DNA from: an uncultured Bacteroidota bacterium
GTDB taxonomy: Bacteria > Bacteroidota > Bacteroidia > Flavobacteriales > Flavobacteriaceae
DNA: 64,000 bases
NCBI GenBank assembly: GCA_902595825.1
Contig: CACJRP010000004.1
Span: forward strand, 23,659-87,658
Reading direction: 5' to 3'
A program made the translations under genes and the position numbers. The notes under the pieces were generated by a model. It saw only the letters and a list, made by a program, of their open reading frames with translations. It searched no databases and was not told the DNA's origin. Positions 26,724-35,114 of this stretch are shown piece by piece; position 1 is the stretch's first letter, and each line of letters opens with the position of its first letter.

Positions 26724-28046
26724 ATGAATAAAATCAAAAGAAGACTAAGGTATTCATACACGGCTGCTTTCGCAGGATTTATATTTGGATTTGACACCAT
26801 TGTTATTTCTGGAGTAGACCAAAAGCTCCAAAATTTATGGCATTCCACGGATTTATTTCATGGGCTAGTGGTTGTTGGTATGGCTTTGTGGGGAACTGTA
26901 ATTGGTGCTATTTTTGGTGGTTTACCAACGAATTATTTCGGCAGAAAAAAAACTTTACTTTGGATAGGTTATCTTTACTCAATATCTGCGATAGGTTCTT
27001 CAATTTCGACAGACCCAATAACATTTGCATTTTTTAGATTTATAGGAGGAGTAGGAATTGGAATTTCTACTATTGCTGCACCAGCGTATATCTCAGAAAT
27101 TTCCGCTCCGAACGAAAGAGGAAACCTTGTTGGGTACTATCAGCTTAACATTGTTGTAGGAATTCTCTTTGCTTTTGTGTCAAACTTTTTCTTAAAAGAA
27201 TTCGGAGAAAGCAGTTGGAGAATTATGGTTGGAATTGAAGCAATTCCAGCGATACTTTACACAGTTATGATAATGTATATTTCTCAAAGTCCAAGATGGA
27301 TTTACCTAAACGGTAATATTTCAAAATCTAAACATATTTATGAAAAATTATTTTCAAGTTCAGAAAAGGAGATTTTTTTAAACGAAATCTCTGAAACTAA
27401 AAATGAATTCCAAAAAGATGACAGTATTTTTAAAATTAAATATAGATTTATTTTATATCTAGCTTTTATGATTGCTTTTTTTAATCAATTTTCTGGTATA
27501 AACGCCTTTTTATATTACTCACCAAGAATTTTTCAGGAAGGCGGGCTGGGAGAAAATTCTGCCTTTCTTAGCAGTATTGGAATCGGAGTTATAAATTTAA
27601 TATTTACTATCATAGGTATTTCACTAATTGATAAAATAGGGAGAAAAGTACTAATGATTATTGGATCCATAGGGTATATAATTTCACTTACTTTTATTTT
27701 TTTATCCTTTTTGTTATCATGGAAAGGTATTATTCTACCCTTAGCACTTTTTTTGTTCATTGCCGCTCACGCTGTTGGACAAGGGAGTGTTATCTGGGTT
27801 TATATTTCGGAAATATTCCCTAATCATATTAGAAGTAGTGGACAATCTTTTGGAACCTCTACACATTGGTTGCTAGCAGCTCTTATTCCTTCTATGATTC
27901 CATTTTTATTTAGTAATATAGGTGCATCTTATGTTTTTCTTATTTTCCTATTAATGATGATTTTTCAGTTAATCTTTGTTGTTTTTTCAATGCCAGAAAC
28001 AAAAGGGAAGTCTTTAGAAACACTATCAAATGAACTTCTAAAATAA
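26724..28046 (+). CDS. MFS sugar porter
   Basis: A 440-residue, twelve-helix transporter of the sugar-porter family. Signatures seen are NYFGRKKTLL after helix 2, SQSPRWIYLNG after helix 6 (PESPRWL-like), DKIGRKVLMI in the second half, and PETKGKSLE at the end. Such porters bring monosaccharides across the inner membrane, usually by proton symport. It is joined to a PfkB sugar kinase 5 bases downstream, so fructose or a related hexose is a sensible but unproven substrate. Confidence 0.92.
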   Translation: MNKIKRRLRYSYTAAFAGFIFGFDTIVISGVDQKLQNLWHSTDLFHGLVVVGMALWGTVIGAIFGGLPTNYFGRKKTLLWIGYLYSISAIGSSISTDPITFAFFRFIGGVGIGISTIAAPAYISEISAPNERGNLVGYYQLNIVVGILFAFVSNFFLKEFGESSWRIMVGIEAIPAILYTVMIMYISQSPRWIYLNGNISKSKHIYEKLFSSSEKEIFLNEISETKNEFQKDDSIFKIKYRFILYLAFMIAFFNQFSGINAFLYYSPRIFQEGGLGENSAFLSSIGIGVINLIFTIIGISLIDKIGRKVLMIIGSIGYIISLTFIFLSFLLSWKGIILPLALFLFIAAHAVGQGSVIWVYISEIFPNHIRSSGQSFGTSTHWLLAALIPSMIPFLFSNIGASYVFLIFLLMMIFQLIFVVFSMPETKGKSLETLSNELLK

Positions 28047-28051
28047 AATAG

Positions 28052-28936
28052 ATGTCAAGAGTTGTTAGTTTCGGTGAGATTTTATGGGATAAATTACCAT
28101 CAGGAAGAGTACCCGGGGGTGCTCCTTTAAATTTTGCATATAGATTAAATTCTTTTCAAAATTCATCAACAATTATAAGTATGGTTGGAGATGATTCATT
28201 AGGAAAGCAGCTTATAGAATTTTTGAAAGTAAGCAGTTTAAATACGGAACATATACAAATCTCAAAAATATATGAAACGGCCGAGGTGAATGTTTCAATT
28301 GATGAAAACGGGATCGCAGATTATGATATATTAAATCCTGTTGCTTGGGACAATATATTGTTAAATTCAAAAAATATAGCCTTGACTAAAAACTCTTCAA
28401 TATTTGTTTTCGGCAGTTTAATATGCAGAAATACAACTTCTAGAAAAACCCTTAAGGAACTGCTAAAAATTGCACCATTTAAGTTATTCGATGTTAATTT
28501 AAGATCTCCGCATTACAACTTGAACTTAATAGAAGAATTGATGGTATCAGCAGATTTTATAAAATTCAACTATGAGGAAATTCAGGAAATATGTACAATA
28601 TATACTCAGAAAAAGGCAACCTTGGAAAATATGATCGAGACAATTTCAAAGAGAACTAAGACCAATAACATTTGTGTTACTATGGGGGAAAAAGGTGCAT
28701 GTTACTATACCAATAACTTATTTTACTACCAAGACGGATTTAAAATAAATGTATTAGATACTGTTGGCGCTGGAGATTCATTTCTAGCAACTCTAGTTGA
28801 AGGAATTTTGAATAAAACGAAACCCCAGGAAATTTTAAAAAAAGCATGCGGAGTCGCCGCACTTGTTGCCTCTAAAAAAGGTGCAACACCAATTGTTTCT
28901 ACGGCAGAAATAAATGATTTAATAGGAAAGAAATAA
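28052..28936 (+). CDS. PfkB-family carbohydrate kinase, probable fructokinase
   Basis: A 294-residue sugar kinase. The N terminus (VSFGEILWDKLPSG...PGGAPLNFA) contains the family's substrate-binding GGAPxNxA signature. DTVGAGDSFLA near residue 235 is the second PfkB signature with the catalytic aspartate and anion hole. It phosphorylates a sugar at the expense of ATP in the cytoplasm. The adjacent upstream transporter indicates an uptake-and-trap pair. Fructose is the best guess from the DKLPSGRVPGGAPLN pattern common in bacterial fructokinases. Confidence 0.9.
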   Translation: MSRVVSFGEILWDKLPSGRVPGGAPLNFAYRLNSFQNSSTIISMVGDDSLGKQLIEFLKVSSLNTEHIQISKIYETAEVNVSIDENGIADYDILNPVAWDNILLNSKNIALTKNSSIFVFGSLICRNTTSRKTLKELLKIAPFKLFDVNLRSPHYNLNLIEELMVSADFIKFNYEEIQEICTIYTQKKATLENMIETISKRTKTNNICVTMGEKGACYYTNNLFYYQDGFKINVLDTVGAGDSFLATLVEGILNKTKPQEILKKACGVAALVASKKGATPIVSTAEINDLIGKK

Positions 28937-28980
28937 ATTTTTAATGGGTTAAGTAAATTTTATAATTTTAAGTGATTTTT

Positions 28981-30027
28981 ATGAAAAGTAACGTTTTAGA
29001 ATATATAATCTCCCTTTCAATACCAATTAAAACCGTGAGGACCTTATATTTTGCAATATTCTCAATTTTAATTTTAAGTTGCTCCAAGGATTCCGAAGAA
29101 AAAACTGTTGTAGTCCCTGAAATAACCTATAATTATTTTTTTGAAAGGGTTCAATCAAAATATCAATTCACTTTGAATGATAGAAAGTTAATCATAAATT
29201 TTAATCTAAATGACTTGTCATTAAGTATACAGGAAAATAAATATAGTAAGATAAATTGCTGGCAAACAGAAATAATAAACCTAAGAGAAGATTTTAGATT
29301 ATTACAAAATAACGGAGAGGGATATTCCTTTAAAACAGATTGGATTGAAAATTACAAAAAAAAGGGAGTTATCGAATATTCGCTTTTTTTTGAAAAAAAT
29401 AATTTATATCTAACCAAAAAAAATATTTACACTGATCCTGATTTAGATGAAATCGAATCTACTTCTCTTGGTTATATCTTTAACTCCTCAAAAATTGAAT
29501 CTTGTCCTGAGGATGTAGACTACAGAATTGATCCTAACTATGAAGACCTTGATTTACTGGACCCAAATGATTATGCAACAGCATTTTTTAGAGATGCGTC
29601 TGATTTAGAAGTGGAAATTGATTATAAAGAAATGATAATTTCTGTTATTAATGATGAAGTTTGGGAAAGAGGCAGTTCAATTGGCGTTGCAAAAAGAGTC
29701 TGCAATGAAGACATAATTATAGAATTAAAAGAGAGTTACTGGAAACAAGAATCCGTTATGAGAAGGTTTGATTTAATGTATCATGAGTTAGGTCACGATG
29801 CATTAAATTTGAGACATGTTTGTAACAGATACGACATTATGTATACCTCCAATAGTGAGTTTAACGAAAGCTGTAGAGAAAATCTAAATTTAGTTGTTCC
29901 AGACTCATTAGATCCGCAAAAATATTATGGATTTAAAAAAGCATCCAGTAGGATGTTTTTAGGTGTTAACCAAGTGAATTTTGACTGTGGTGCGGATAAG
30001 ACAAGATCCAGCGTAATAGTTGACTAG
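28981..30027 (+). CDS. Unrecognised zincin-like lipoprotein (HELGH motif)
   Basis: A 348-residue protein I cannot place in a named family. A hydrophobic helix ends in LILSC and is followed by SKDSEE, as in a lipoprotein. However, about 20 extra residues precede the helix from the ATG at 28981; an in-frame GTG at 29035 would give an ideal short signal peptide. The C-terminal third has HELGH at 268-272 with another His at 279, then IMYTS with M287. This resembles a zincin active site with a Met-turn, but with six rather than five residues before the third His. Five Cys surround it. A surface metallopeptidase is inferred. Confidence 0.7.
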   Translation: MKSNVLEYIISLSIPIKTVRTLYFAIFSILILSCSKDSEEKTVVVPEITYNYFFERVQSKYQFTLNDRKLIINFNLNDLSLSIQENKYSKINCWQTEIINLREDFRLLQNNGEGYSFKTDWIENYKKKGVIEYSLFFEKNNLYLTKKNIYTDPDLDEIESTSLGYIFNSSKIESCPEDVDYRIDPNYEDLDLLDPNDYATAFFRDASDLEVEIDYKEMIISVINDEVWERGSSIGVAKRVCNEDIIIELKESYWKQESVMRRFDLMYHELGHDALNLRHVCNRYDIMYTSNSEFNESCRENLNLVVPDSLDPQKYYGFKKASSRMFLGVNQVNFDCGADKTRSSVIVD

Positions 30028-30083
30028 AAATATTTTATTTTTAATTAATCTAAATATAAATTATTGATTAACAGTTATTTATA

Positions 30084-30114
30084 TTTATTCTAAACGTTAT
30101 TAAACTTAGATTTG
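30084..30114 (+). promoter_or_regulatory. Candidate promoter of the eight-cysteine small protein
   Basis: TTTA at 30084-30087 is followed after exactly 19 bases by TAGATTTG at 30107-30114, a full match to TAnnTTTG. The start codon follows 14 bases later. Confidence 0.5.
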
Positions 30115-30128
30115 TTGAAAATTTATTT

Positions 30129-30359
30129 ATGGAAGTTAAATCAATAACATCTTGTTTAAATTGTGAAAATATAACATCAACATTTGATTGTTCGAAACAT
30201 AACATAGAAGTAGATGTTGATAAAGTATGTTCAGATCATGTTTTTAAACAAGCTTTAACAAAAAATTCAAATTGTTCTAATTGCAAAAACTTTAACACCC
30301 AAAGTTGCCCTAATCCTAATTTAGCTGCAGAGGGAATGTTGTGTTTTTCCTGGGCATAA
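30129..30359 (+). CDS. Small eight-cysteine protein with two CxxC modules, function unknown
   Basis: A 76-residue soluble protein with no signal peptide or membrane segment. Its eight cysteines form two similar modules: C9-x2-C12-x8-C21-x12-C34 and C49-x2-C52-x7-C60-x11-C72. This looks like an internal duplication of a four-cysteine zinc-ribbon or iron-binding knuckle; SCLNCEN and NCSNCKN align directly. It has its own promoter-like element and sits upstream of the TonB receptor and its putative metal operator. I do not recognise the family. Confidence 0.7.
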   Translation: MEVKSITSCLNCENITSTFDCSKHNIEVDVDKVCSDHVFKQALTKNSNCSNCKNFNTQSCPNPNLAAEGMLCFSWA

Positions 30360-30403
30360 ATTTTCTTTTATCTAAATGTGGTTAGGTAAATAAACCTTTA
30401 TAA

Positions 30404-30473
30404 GGGTATTCCTGTTTTTTCTATTTTTTATAATTGGTCAAATAAATTCAAAATAGTTTGGGGGAATACCCCC
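30404..30473. repeat. Inverted repeat pair and G5/C5 hairpin in the 5' region of the TonB receptor gene
   Basis: GGGTATTCC at 30404-30412 is the exact reverse complement of GGAATACCC at 30463-30471, 50 bases further on. The second copy is itself inside a short hairpin, GGGGG-AATA-CCCCC (30460-30473). Such G/C runs stand out in this AT-rich gap. It may be a structured or operator element. It lies upstream of the likely receptor promoter, so it is not obviously part of that transcript. Confidence 0.45.
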
Positions 30474-30507
30474 TTGATTATTGTTTCCTATATAGCATAG
30501 TTATTTA

Positions 30508-30530
30508 TTATTTAGAATTATTCTAAATAA
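30508..30530. promoter_or_regulatory. Perfect 11-1-11 palindrome, candidate Fur/PerR- or DtxR-family operator
   Basis: The arms TTATTTAGAAT and ATTCTAAATAA flank a single T, forming a perfect 23-base palindrome. Its core TTAGAAT-T-ATTCTAA has the 7-1-7 layout of Fur-superfamily boxes. It lies just upstream of the proposed -7 element (30555-30562) of the FecA-like receptor gene and would overlap or abut the -33 region. Regulator identity is inference. Confidence 0.6.
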
Positions 30531-30554
30531 ATTTTTTTCTTTTGCGTTTTATTT

Positions 30555-30562
30555 TATATTTG
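30555..30562 (+). promoter_or_regulatory. Candidate -7 element of the FecA-like receptor gene
   Basis: TATATTTG fully matches TAnnTTTG and lies 32 bases before the start codon at 30595. The -33 position holds only a T-run, so activation or a weak basal promoter is possible. The palindrome at 30508-30530 is directly upstream. Confidence 0.45.
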
Positions 30563-30594
30563 CTTTAAATTTATTTAGACCAATTATAAATAAC

Positions 30595-32805
30595 ATGAGA
30601 AAAAAAATTTTAATATTTTTTATTTTAAGTTGTTCATACTTAAAATGCCAAGACTCAATAGATCAAATAAAAAAGGATTCAATAACATCTCTTGATGAAG
30701 TAATCATAAAATCCAACACCATTTTGGGTAGTAAATTTGTAGCTAAAAATAGAACTGGCGCTGCTTATTATCTATCCATTGAAGAGCTTGCAAAATTTAA
30801 TTACACCGATATCAATCGTGCTCTTAATAAAATATCTGGAATTAATGTTTACGAAGAAGATGGTTTTGGTTTACGACCTAATATAAGTATCAGAGGCACT
30901 TCGCCTGAGAGAAGTTCTAAAATAGCAATAATGGAAGACGGTGTATTAATTTCTCCCGCTCCATATAGTGCATCATCTGCTTATTATTTTCCTTCTGTGG
31001 CAAGAATGCATGCCGTAGAAGTACTTAAAGGGAGTAGTCAGATTCAGTATGGACCCTACACAACTGGCGGTGCTATTAATTTTGTTTCGACTGAAATCCC
31101 AGATTCATTCAAAGGTAAAGTTGTAAGTAGCTACGGAAGCTTTAACACGGGACAGTTACATTCAACTTTTGGAAATCAGACTAAAAATTTTGGATATATG
31201 TTAGAGTATCTAAATTATAATTCAAATGGATTTAAATCACTTGGAAATAACATGAACACAGGTTTTGACATCAACGAAATTACCTCTAAAATAAGATTTA
31301 AATCATCTGAAAAAGCCAAAAATAAACAGAGTTTAGAGTTCAAATTTCATACTTATGACGAAGTTTCAAACGAAACATATTTAGGATTAACCGAATCTGA
31401 TTTTAATAATAATCCGTACCTAAGATATTCAGCCTCTGAAAAAGATAAAATGAATGCTGAACACAATCAATATATGTTAACTCACGAATTTGATTTTTCA
31501 GAAAAATTTAAAATTTCGTCAAACCTTTATTACAATGGATTTAAAAGAAATTGGTACAAACTTGATGATGTAGTTTTTGAAGGAAATTCACAGAAAATAT
31601 CAAAAGTTATTGAAAATCCCTCTCAATATCCTGCTCACCTTTCAATTATAAAAGGAACATTAAATGGAAGTAATAATTCTTTAAAAGTTAAAGCTAATAA
31701 TAGAGAATATATTTCAAGAGGAGTACAAACAAAAATTGATTATCATTGGTATGGAAAAAATAAATCCTTTAATGATTTAGAAATTGGATTCAGGTTACAT
31801 TATGATGAAGAGGATAGATTTCAATGGGAAGATATTTACAATATCAATAATGGTTTTATGTCACTTGCAGATTACGGTAGCCCAGGAGCTCAAGGTAACA
31901 GGGTTAGTTATGCAAAATCTTTTGCAACCTATTTGATGTATAAATATAAATTTAAAGGTTTGACTATTACTCCTGGAATTAGATATGAGTCAATAGAGCT
32001 TTCGAGAAATGATTATGGAAAGTCTAATCCACTTAGAAAACTAAACGAGGTTTCATATAGAAACAACAGTGTGTCAGTGTTTATTCCAGGAATTGGATTT
32101 AATTATACTTTCAATAATAAGTTTTCAATTTTTAGTGGAATTCACAAGGGATATTCACCTCCTGGCAATTCAGAGGGTCAAAAAGCTGAAGAAAGTGTTA
32201 ATCTTGAGCTTGGAGGTAGGTTTTCAATAAATAATATTAATGCAGAAATAATTGCCTATCAAAATAATTATAGTAATCTACTCGGAAATGATTTAGCAGC
32301 GACCGGTGGTTTTGGTGAACTTGATCCCTTTAACGCAGGAAAGGCGCTAGTAAACGGCATTGAATTTTTATTGAAATCTGAATTATTTAATAACAATAAA
32401 ATTAATTTTCCGTTTTCTGTATCTTACACCCATACAAATGCTAGATTTTTAAGTGACTTTGGAAGTACTCAAGATATATGGGGTGAAGTTAGTGATGGAG
32501 ATAGAATACCATATATTCCTCAACATCAATTTAATTCAACATTTAGCATACAAACAAGTAAGTACGAAATAAACTTTAGCAATAATTACAATGGAAAATT
32601 TTCAACAGTAGCAGACGGAACGAGAGAAATTCCATCATATTTTGTATTTGACATTTCTTTTAGAATGAACATTGCCTCTAATTTAATTTTCACCTCTAAA
32701 ATGTTAAATCTGTTTAATGAAAAGTATGCTGTTTCGATGGCTCCTGCTGGTTTAAGACCTGGTCACCCATTTGGAATATATGCAGGTATGGAATATAAAT
32801 TTTAA
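30595..32805 (+). CDS. FecA-like TonB-dependent receptor
   Basis: A 736-residue outer-membrane receptor importing iron chelates or a similar ligand. The signal peptide (ending YLKCQ) is followed by a TonB-box-like DEVIIKSN. The plug contains GLRPNISIRGTSPERS, MEDGVLISPAPY and EVLKGSSQIQYGPYTTGGAINF, the pattern seen in ferric-dicitrate receptor FecA. There is no carboxypeptidase-like N-terminal domain, unlike the SusC protein at 13.5 kb. The barrel ends in YAGMEYKF. The haem-binding gene follows after 3 bases, and a palindromic operator candidate precedes it, all consistent with metal-regulated uptake. Confidence 0.93.
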   Translation: MRKKILIFFILSCSYLKCQDSIDQIKKDSITSLDEVIIKSNTILGSKFVAKNRTGAAYYLSIEELAKFNYTDINRALNKISGINVYEEDGFGLRPNISIRGTSPERSSKIAIMEDGVLISPAPYSASSAYYFPSVARMHAVEVLKGSSQIQYGPYTTGGAINFVSTEIPDSFKGKVVSSYGSFNTGQLHSTFGNQTKNFGYMLEYLNYNSNGFKSLGNNMNTGFDINEITSKIRFKSSEKAKNKQSLEFKFHTYDEVSNETYLGLTESDFNNNPYLRYSASEKDKMNAEHNQYMLTHEFDFSEKFKISSNLYYNGFKRNWYKLDDVVFEGNSQKISKVIENPSQYPAHLSIIKGTLNGSNNSLKVKANNREYISRGVQTKIDYHWYGKNKSFNDLEIGFRLHYDEEDRFQWEDIYNINNGFMSLADYGSPGAQGNRVSYAKSFATYLMYKYKFKGLTITPGIRYESIELSRNDYGKSNPLRKLNEVSYRNNSVSVFIPGIGFNYTFNNKFSIFSGIHKGYSPPGNSEGQKAEESVNLELGGRFSINNINAEIIAYQNNYSNLLGNDLAATGGFGELDPFNAGKALVNGIEFLLKSELFNNNKINFPFSVSYTHTNARFLSDFGSTQDIWGEVSDGDRIPYIPQHQFNSTFSIQTSKYEINFSNNYNGKFSTVADGTREIPSYFVFDISFRMNIASNLIFTSKMLNLFNEKYAVSMAPAGLRPGHPFGIYAGMEYKF

Positions 32806-32808
32806 CAT

Positions 32809-33288
32809 ATGAAAAGAAAGATTTTTTTGGTATTTGTATTCATATTAGTTCTAATCCAGTTTATAAGACCAAAGCTAAATAATAAAGAGGATTACGATTT
32901 AGCTTATTTTATTGAAGAAACAAACTTAAATAAACATTTATTAGTAATTATGAAAAACTCTTGTTTTGATTGTCACTCAAATAAAACAAATTACCCTTGG
33001 TACTCGCATATTTCGCCTGTTTCCATGTGGATACAAAATCATATTGATGAAGGAAAAAAACATTTAAACTTTTCTAAATGGGATAAATACTCTTTGAAAA
33101 AGAAAGAACATAAGCTTGAGGAGTTTATTGAAGAGATTGAAGAAGGTGAAATGCCTTTAAAATCCTATAAACTTATTCATACCTCATCCAGATTGGATAA
33201 CAAACAAAAGGACTCACTTTTAAATTGGGCCATGAAAACAAAGATAATTTACCAAGAACTTTTATCCGAAAATAAAAACAAAGATTAA
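32809..33288 (+). CDS. Haem_bd-domain c-type haem protein
   Basis: A 159-residue protein with an N-terminal membrane anchor (residues 4-20) and a CxxCH haem-attachment motif at C52/C55/H56 (SCFDCHSNKTNYPWYS). A methionine in EGEMPLKSY is a likely sixth ligand. This layout matches the Haem_bd family of small periplasmic cytochromes in Bacteroidetes. It starts 3 bases after the receptor stop and is thus co-transcribed. A role in reducing or sensing imported iron is inferred. Confidence 0.88.
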   Translation: MKRKIFLVFVFILVLIQFIRPKLNNKEDYDLAYFIEETNLNKHLLVIMKNSCFDCHSNKTNYPWYSHISPVSMWIQNHIDEGKKHLNFSKWDKYSLKKKEHKLEEFIEEIEEGEMPLKSYKLIHTSSRLDNKQKDSLLNWAMKTKIIYQELLSENKNKD

Positions 33289-33297
33289 AATCGTTTG

Positions 33298-33379
33298 TAC
33301 CTTGGGTGGGAATCGAACCCACACTCCCGAAAGAACTGGATTTTGAATCCAGCGCGTCTACCAATTCCGCCACCAAGGC
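33298..33379 (-). tRNA. tRNA-Leu(CAA)
   Basis: An 82-nucleotide class II tRNA. The anticodon stem is CTGGA/TCCAG with loop TTCAAAA (anticodon CAA). The variable arm is TTCTTTCGGGAG, and the T arm contains GGTTCGATTCC. The acceptor stem GCCTTGG/CCAAGGT again ends in a G1-T72 wobble, with discriminator A. No CCA is encoded. Confidence 0.96.
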
Positions 33380-33385
33380 AATTCT

Positions 33386-33424
33386 TAAATGTAAACAAAT
33401 AATCGCAACATTTAAAAATGTTGC
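33386..33424 (-). promoter_or_regulatory. Candidate tRNA-Leu(CAA) promoter overlapped by a 20-bp palindrome
   Basis: On the minus strand TTTA (33413-33416) and TACATTTA (33386-33393) are 19 bases apart, close to TTTG-N19-TAnnTTTG and directly before the tRNA. The -33 element falls inside a perfect palindrome at 33405-33424 (arms GCAACATTT and AAATGTTGC). That suggests a regulator site between this tRNA and the divergent prs gene. Confidence 0.45.
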
Positions 33425-33489
33425 CTTCTAAGTTCCATTACGAAATAAATTTTTAAATTTGCAATCCACTCAATTTTAACCTAATAAGC

Positions 33490-34419
33490 ATGACAGAGGC
33501 AAAAATTTTTAGCTGTTCCCAAAGCCATGAATTAGCTACGAGTATAGCTAAAAATTTTGGTGCTAAATTAGGTAAAATTAAGTTTTCCAGTTTTAGTGAT
33601 GGGGAATTTCAACCTTCTTTTGAGGAATCTGTTCGTGGTTCTAGAGTATTCATTATTGGATCTACCCATCCAAATTCAGATCATCTTATGGAAATGCTCT
33701 TAATGCTTGATGCTGCAAAACGGTCGTCTGCAAGACATGTGACAGCTGTTCTCCCTTACTTTGGATGGGCGAGACAAGACCGAAAGGACAAACCAAGAGT
33801 CCCAATAGGAGCAAAATTAATTGCAAATCTTTTAGAGGCTGCAGGAGCTACAAGAATTATTACTATGGATCTACACGCTGACCAGATTCAAGGTTTTTTT
33901 GAAAAGCCTGTAGATCATCTATATGCCTCTACCATTTTTGTTCCTCATATAAAAAATTTAAAATTAAAGAATCTCACCATAGCCTCTCCTGACATGGGAG
34001 GATCAAAGAGAGCATATGCGTACTCTAAGTTTTTAGAGTCAGATGTTGTTGTTTGCTATAAACAACGAAAAAAAGCAAATGTTATTGATAGTATGGAGCT
34101 TATTGGTAACGTTGAAGGAAAAAATGTTGTTTTAGTTGACGACATGGTCGACACTGCAGGTACATTAACAAAAGCGTCTGATTTAATGATTCAAAGAGGA
34201 GCTTTATCAGTAAGAGCAGTCTGTACGCATGGTATATTGTCTGGTGACGCATACAAAAGAATTGAAAAATCTAGTTTAGCAGAGTTAATAATTACTGACA
34301 CTATATCAGTTGAGTCCAAATCTAGAAAGGTTAAAATTTTAAGTTGCGCTCAACTTTTTTCATCTACAATGAAGAACGTTCATTTAAACAAATCAATAGA
34401 TAAAAACTTTTTAAATTAA
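33490..34419 (+). CDS. prs: Ribose-phosphate pyrophosphokinase
   Basis: A 309-residue cytoplasmic enzyme making PRPP from ribose 5-phosphate and ATP for nucleotide, histidine and NAD synthesis. Motifs include the ATP-flexible region [14 protein letters not shown], the metal-binding [11 protein letters not shown], and the PRPP loop [22 protein letters not shown] element at 33454-33461 is a possible -7 box. The gene leads a prs-rplY-pth cluster with gaps of 4 and 28 bases, a conserved arrangement in many bacteria. Confidence 0.97.
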   Translation: MTEAKIFSCSQSHELATSIAKNFGAKLGKIKFSSFSDGEFQPSFEESVRGSRVFIIGSTHPNSDHLMEMLLMLDAAKRSSARHVTAVLPYFGWARQDRKDKPRVPIGAKLIANLLEAAGATRIITMDLHADQIQGFFEKPVDHLYASTIFVPHIKNLKLKNLTIASPDMGGSKRAYAYSKFLESDVVVCYKQRKKANVIDSMELIGNVEGKNVVLVDDMVDTAGTLTKASDLMIQRGALSVRAVCTHGILSGDAYKRIEKSSLAELIITDTISVESKSRKVKILSCAQLFSSTMKNVHLNKSIDKNFLN

Positions 34420-34423
34420 AAAA

Positions 34424-35086
34424 ATGAAATCAATAACAATTAACGGGAGCACCAGAGAAGTTCTCGGGAAAAAGTCAACTAAGCAATTAAGAAAAAACGG
34501 CATGGTCCCTTGTGTCTTATATGGTGAAGGTCAAACTACTCATTTTAGTGCTAAAGAAATTGATTTTTCTAAACTCGTTTACACCCCTAATGCTCACACT
34601 GTGAAGATTATTCTAGAAAAAAAAGAATTAGATGCTATTTTGCAAGATATACAGTTCCATCCTCTTTCAGATAAAATTTTACATGTTGATTTCTATCAAC
34701 TCAACGAAAATAAAGAAGTTTCAATGGAAATACCAGTTAAAACTGAGGGTTCCGCACCAGGTGTTTTAATAAGTGGAGGTGTTTTAATACTTAACCAAAG
34801 GAAGCTGAGAGTAAAGGCTCTTCCTGAAAATTTACCAGACTTTATTAGGGTTGACATCTCAAACTTAGAATTAGGAAACAAACTTTACTCTTCAGATTTA
34901 AAGACCGAAAAGTATGAATTTCTTCATCCAGATAACACAGTGGTTTGTCAGGTTAAAATTGCAAGGACTTCATTAAAAGAAATTGATGAAACAGAAGCAG
35001 AAGTGAGTGAAGAAACAGCTAACGATTCCACCGAAGAGAAAAAGGAATCCGCTGAATCGACAGAAGAAACTCAATCAAAGGAATAA
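34424..35086 (+). CDS. rplY: 50S ribosomal protein L25 (CTC form)
   Basis: A 220-residue L25/Ctc protein that binds 5S rRNA in the large subunit. The N-terminal domain (about 1-92) has [27 protein letters not shown]. The TL5 C-terminal beta domain runs to about 185. A strongly acidic Glu/Ser/Thr tail ([18 protein letters not shown]) finishes the protein, as in other Bacteroidetes. It lies 4 bases after prs. Confidence 0.96.
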   Translation: MKSITINGSTREVLGKKSTKQLRKNGMVPCVLYGEGQTTHFSAKEIDFSKLVYTPNAHTVKIILEKKELDAILQDIQFHPLSDKILHVDFYQLNENKEVSMEIPVKTEGSAPGVLISGGVLILNQRKLRVKALPENLPDFIRVDISNLELGNKLYSSDLKTEKYEFLHPDNTVVCQVKIARTSLKEIDETEAEVSEETANDSTEEKKESAESTEETQSKE

Positions 35087-35114
35087 TTTATTCCTAAAAT
35101 TTAAATGCCATTAA

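Noticed and set aside
30367-30390. Imperfect inverted repeat TTTATCTAA-N6-TTAGGTAAA
   Set aside because: It has one mismatch and lies far upstream of the receptor promoter; expected by chance in such AT-rich DNA, so not called an operator.
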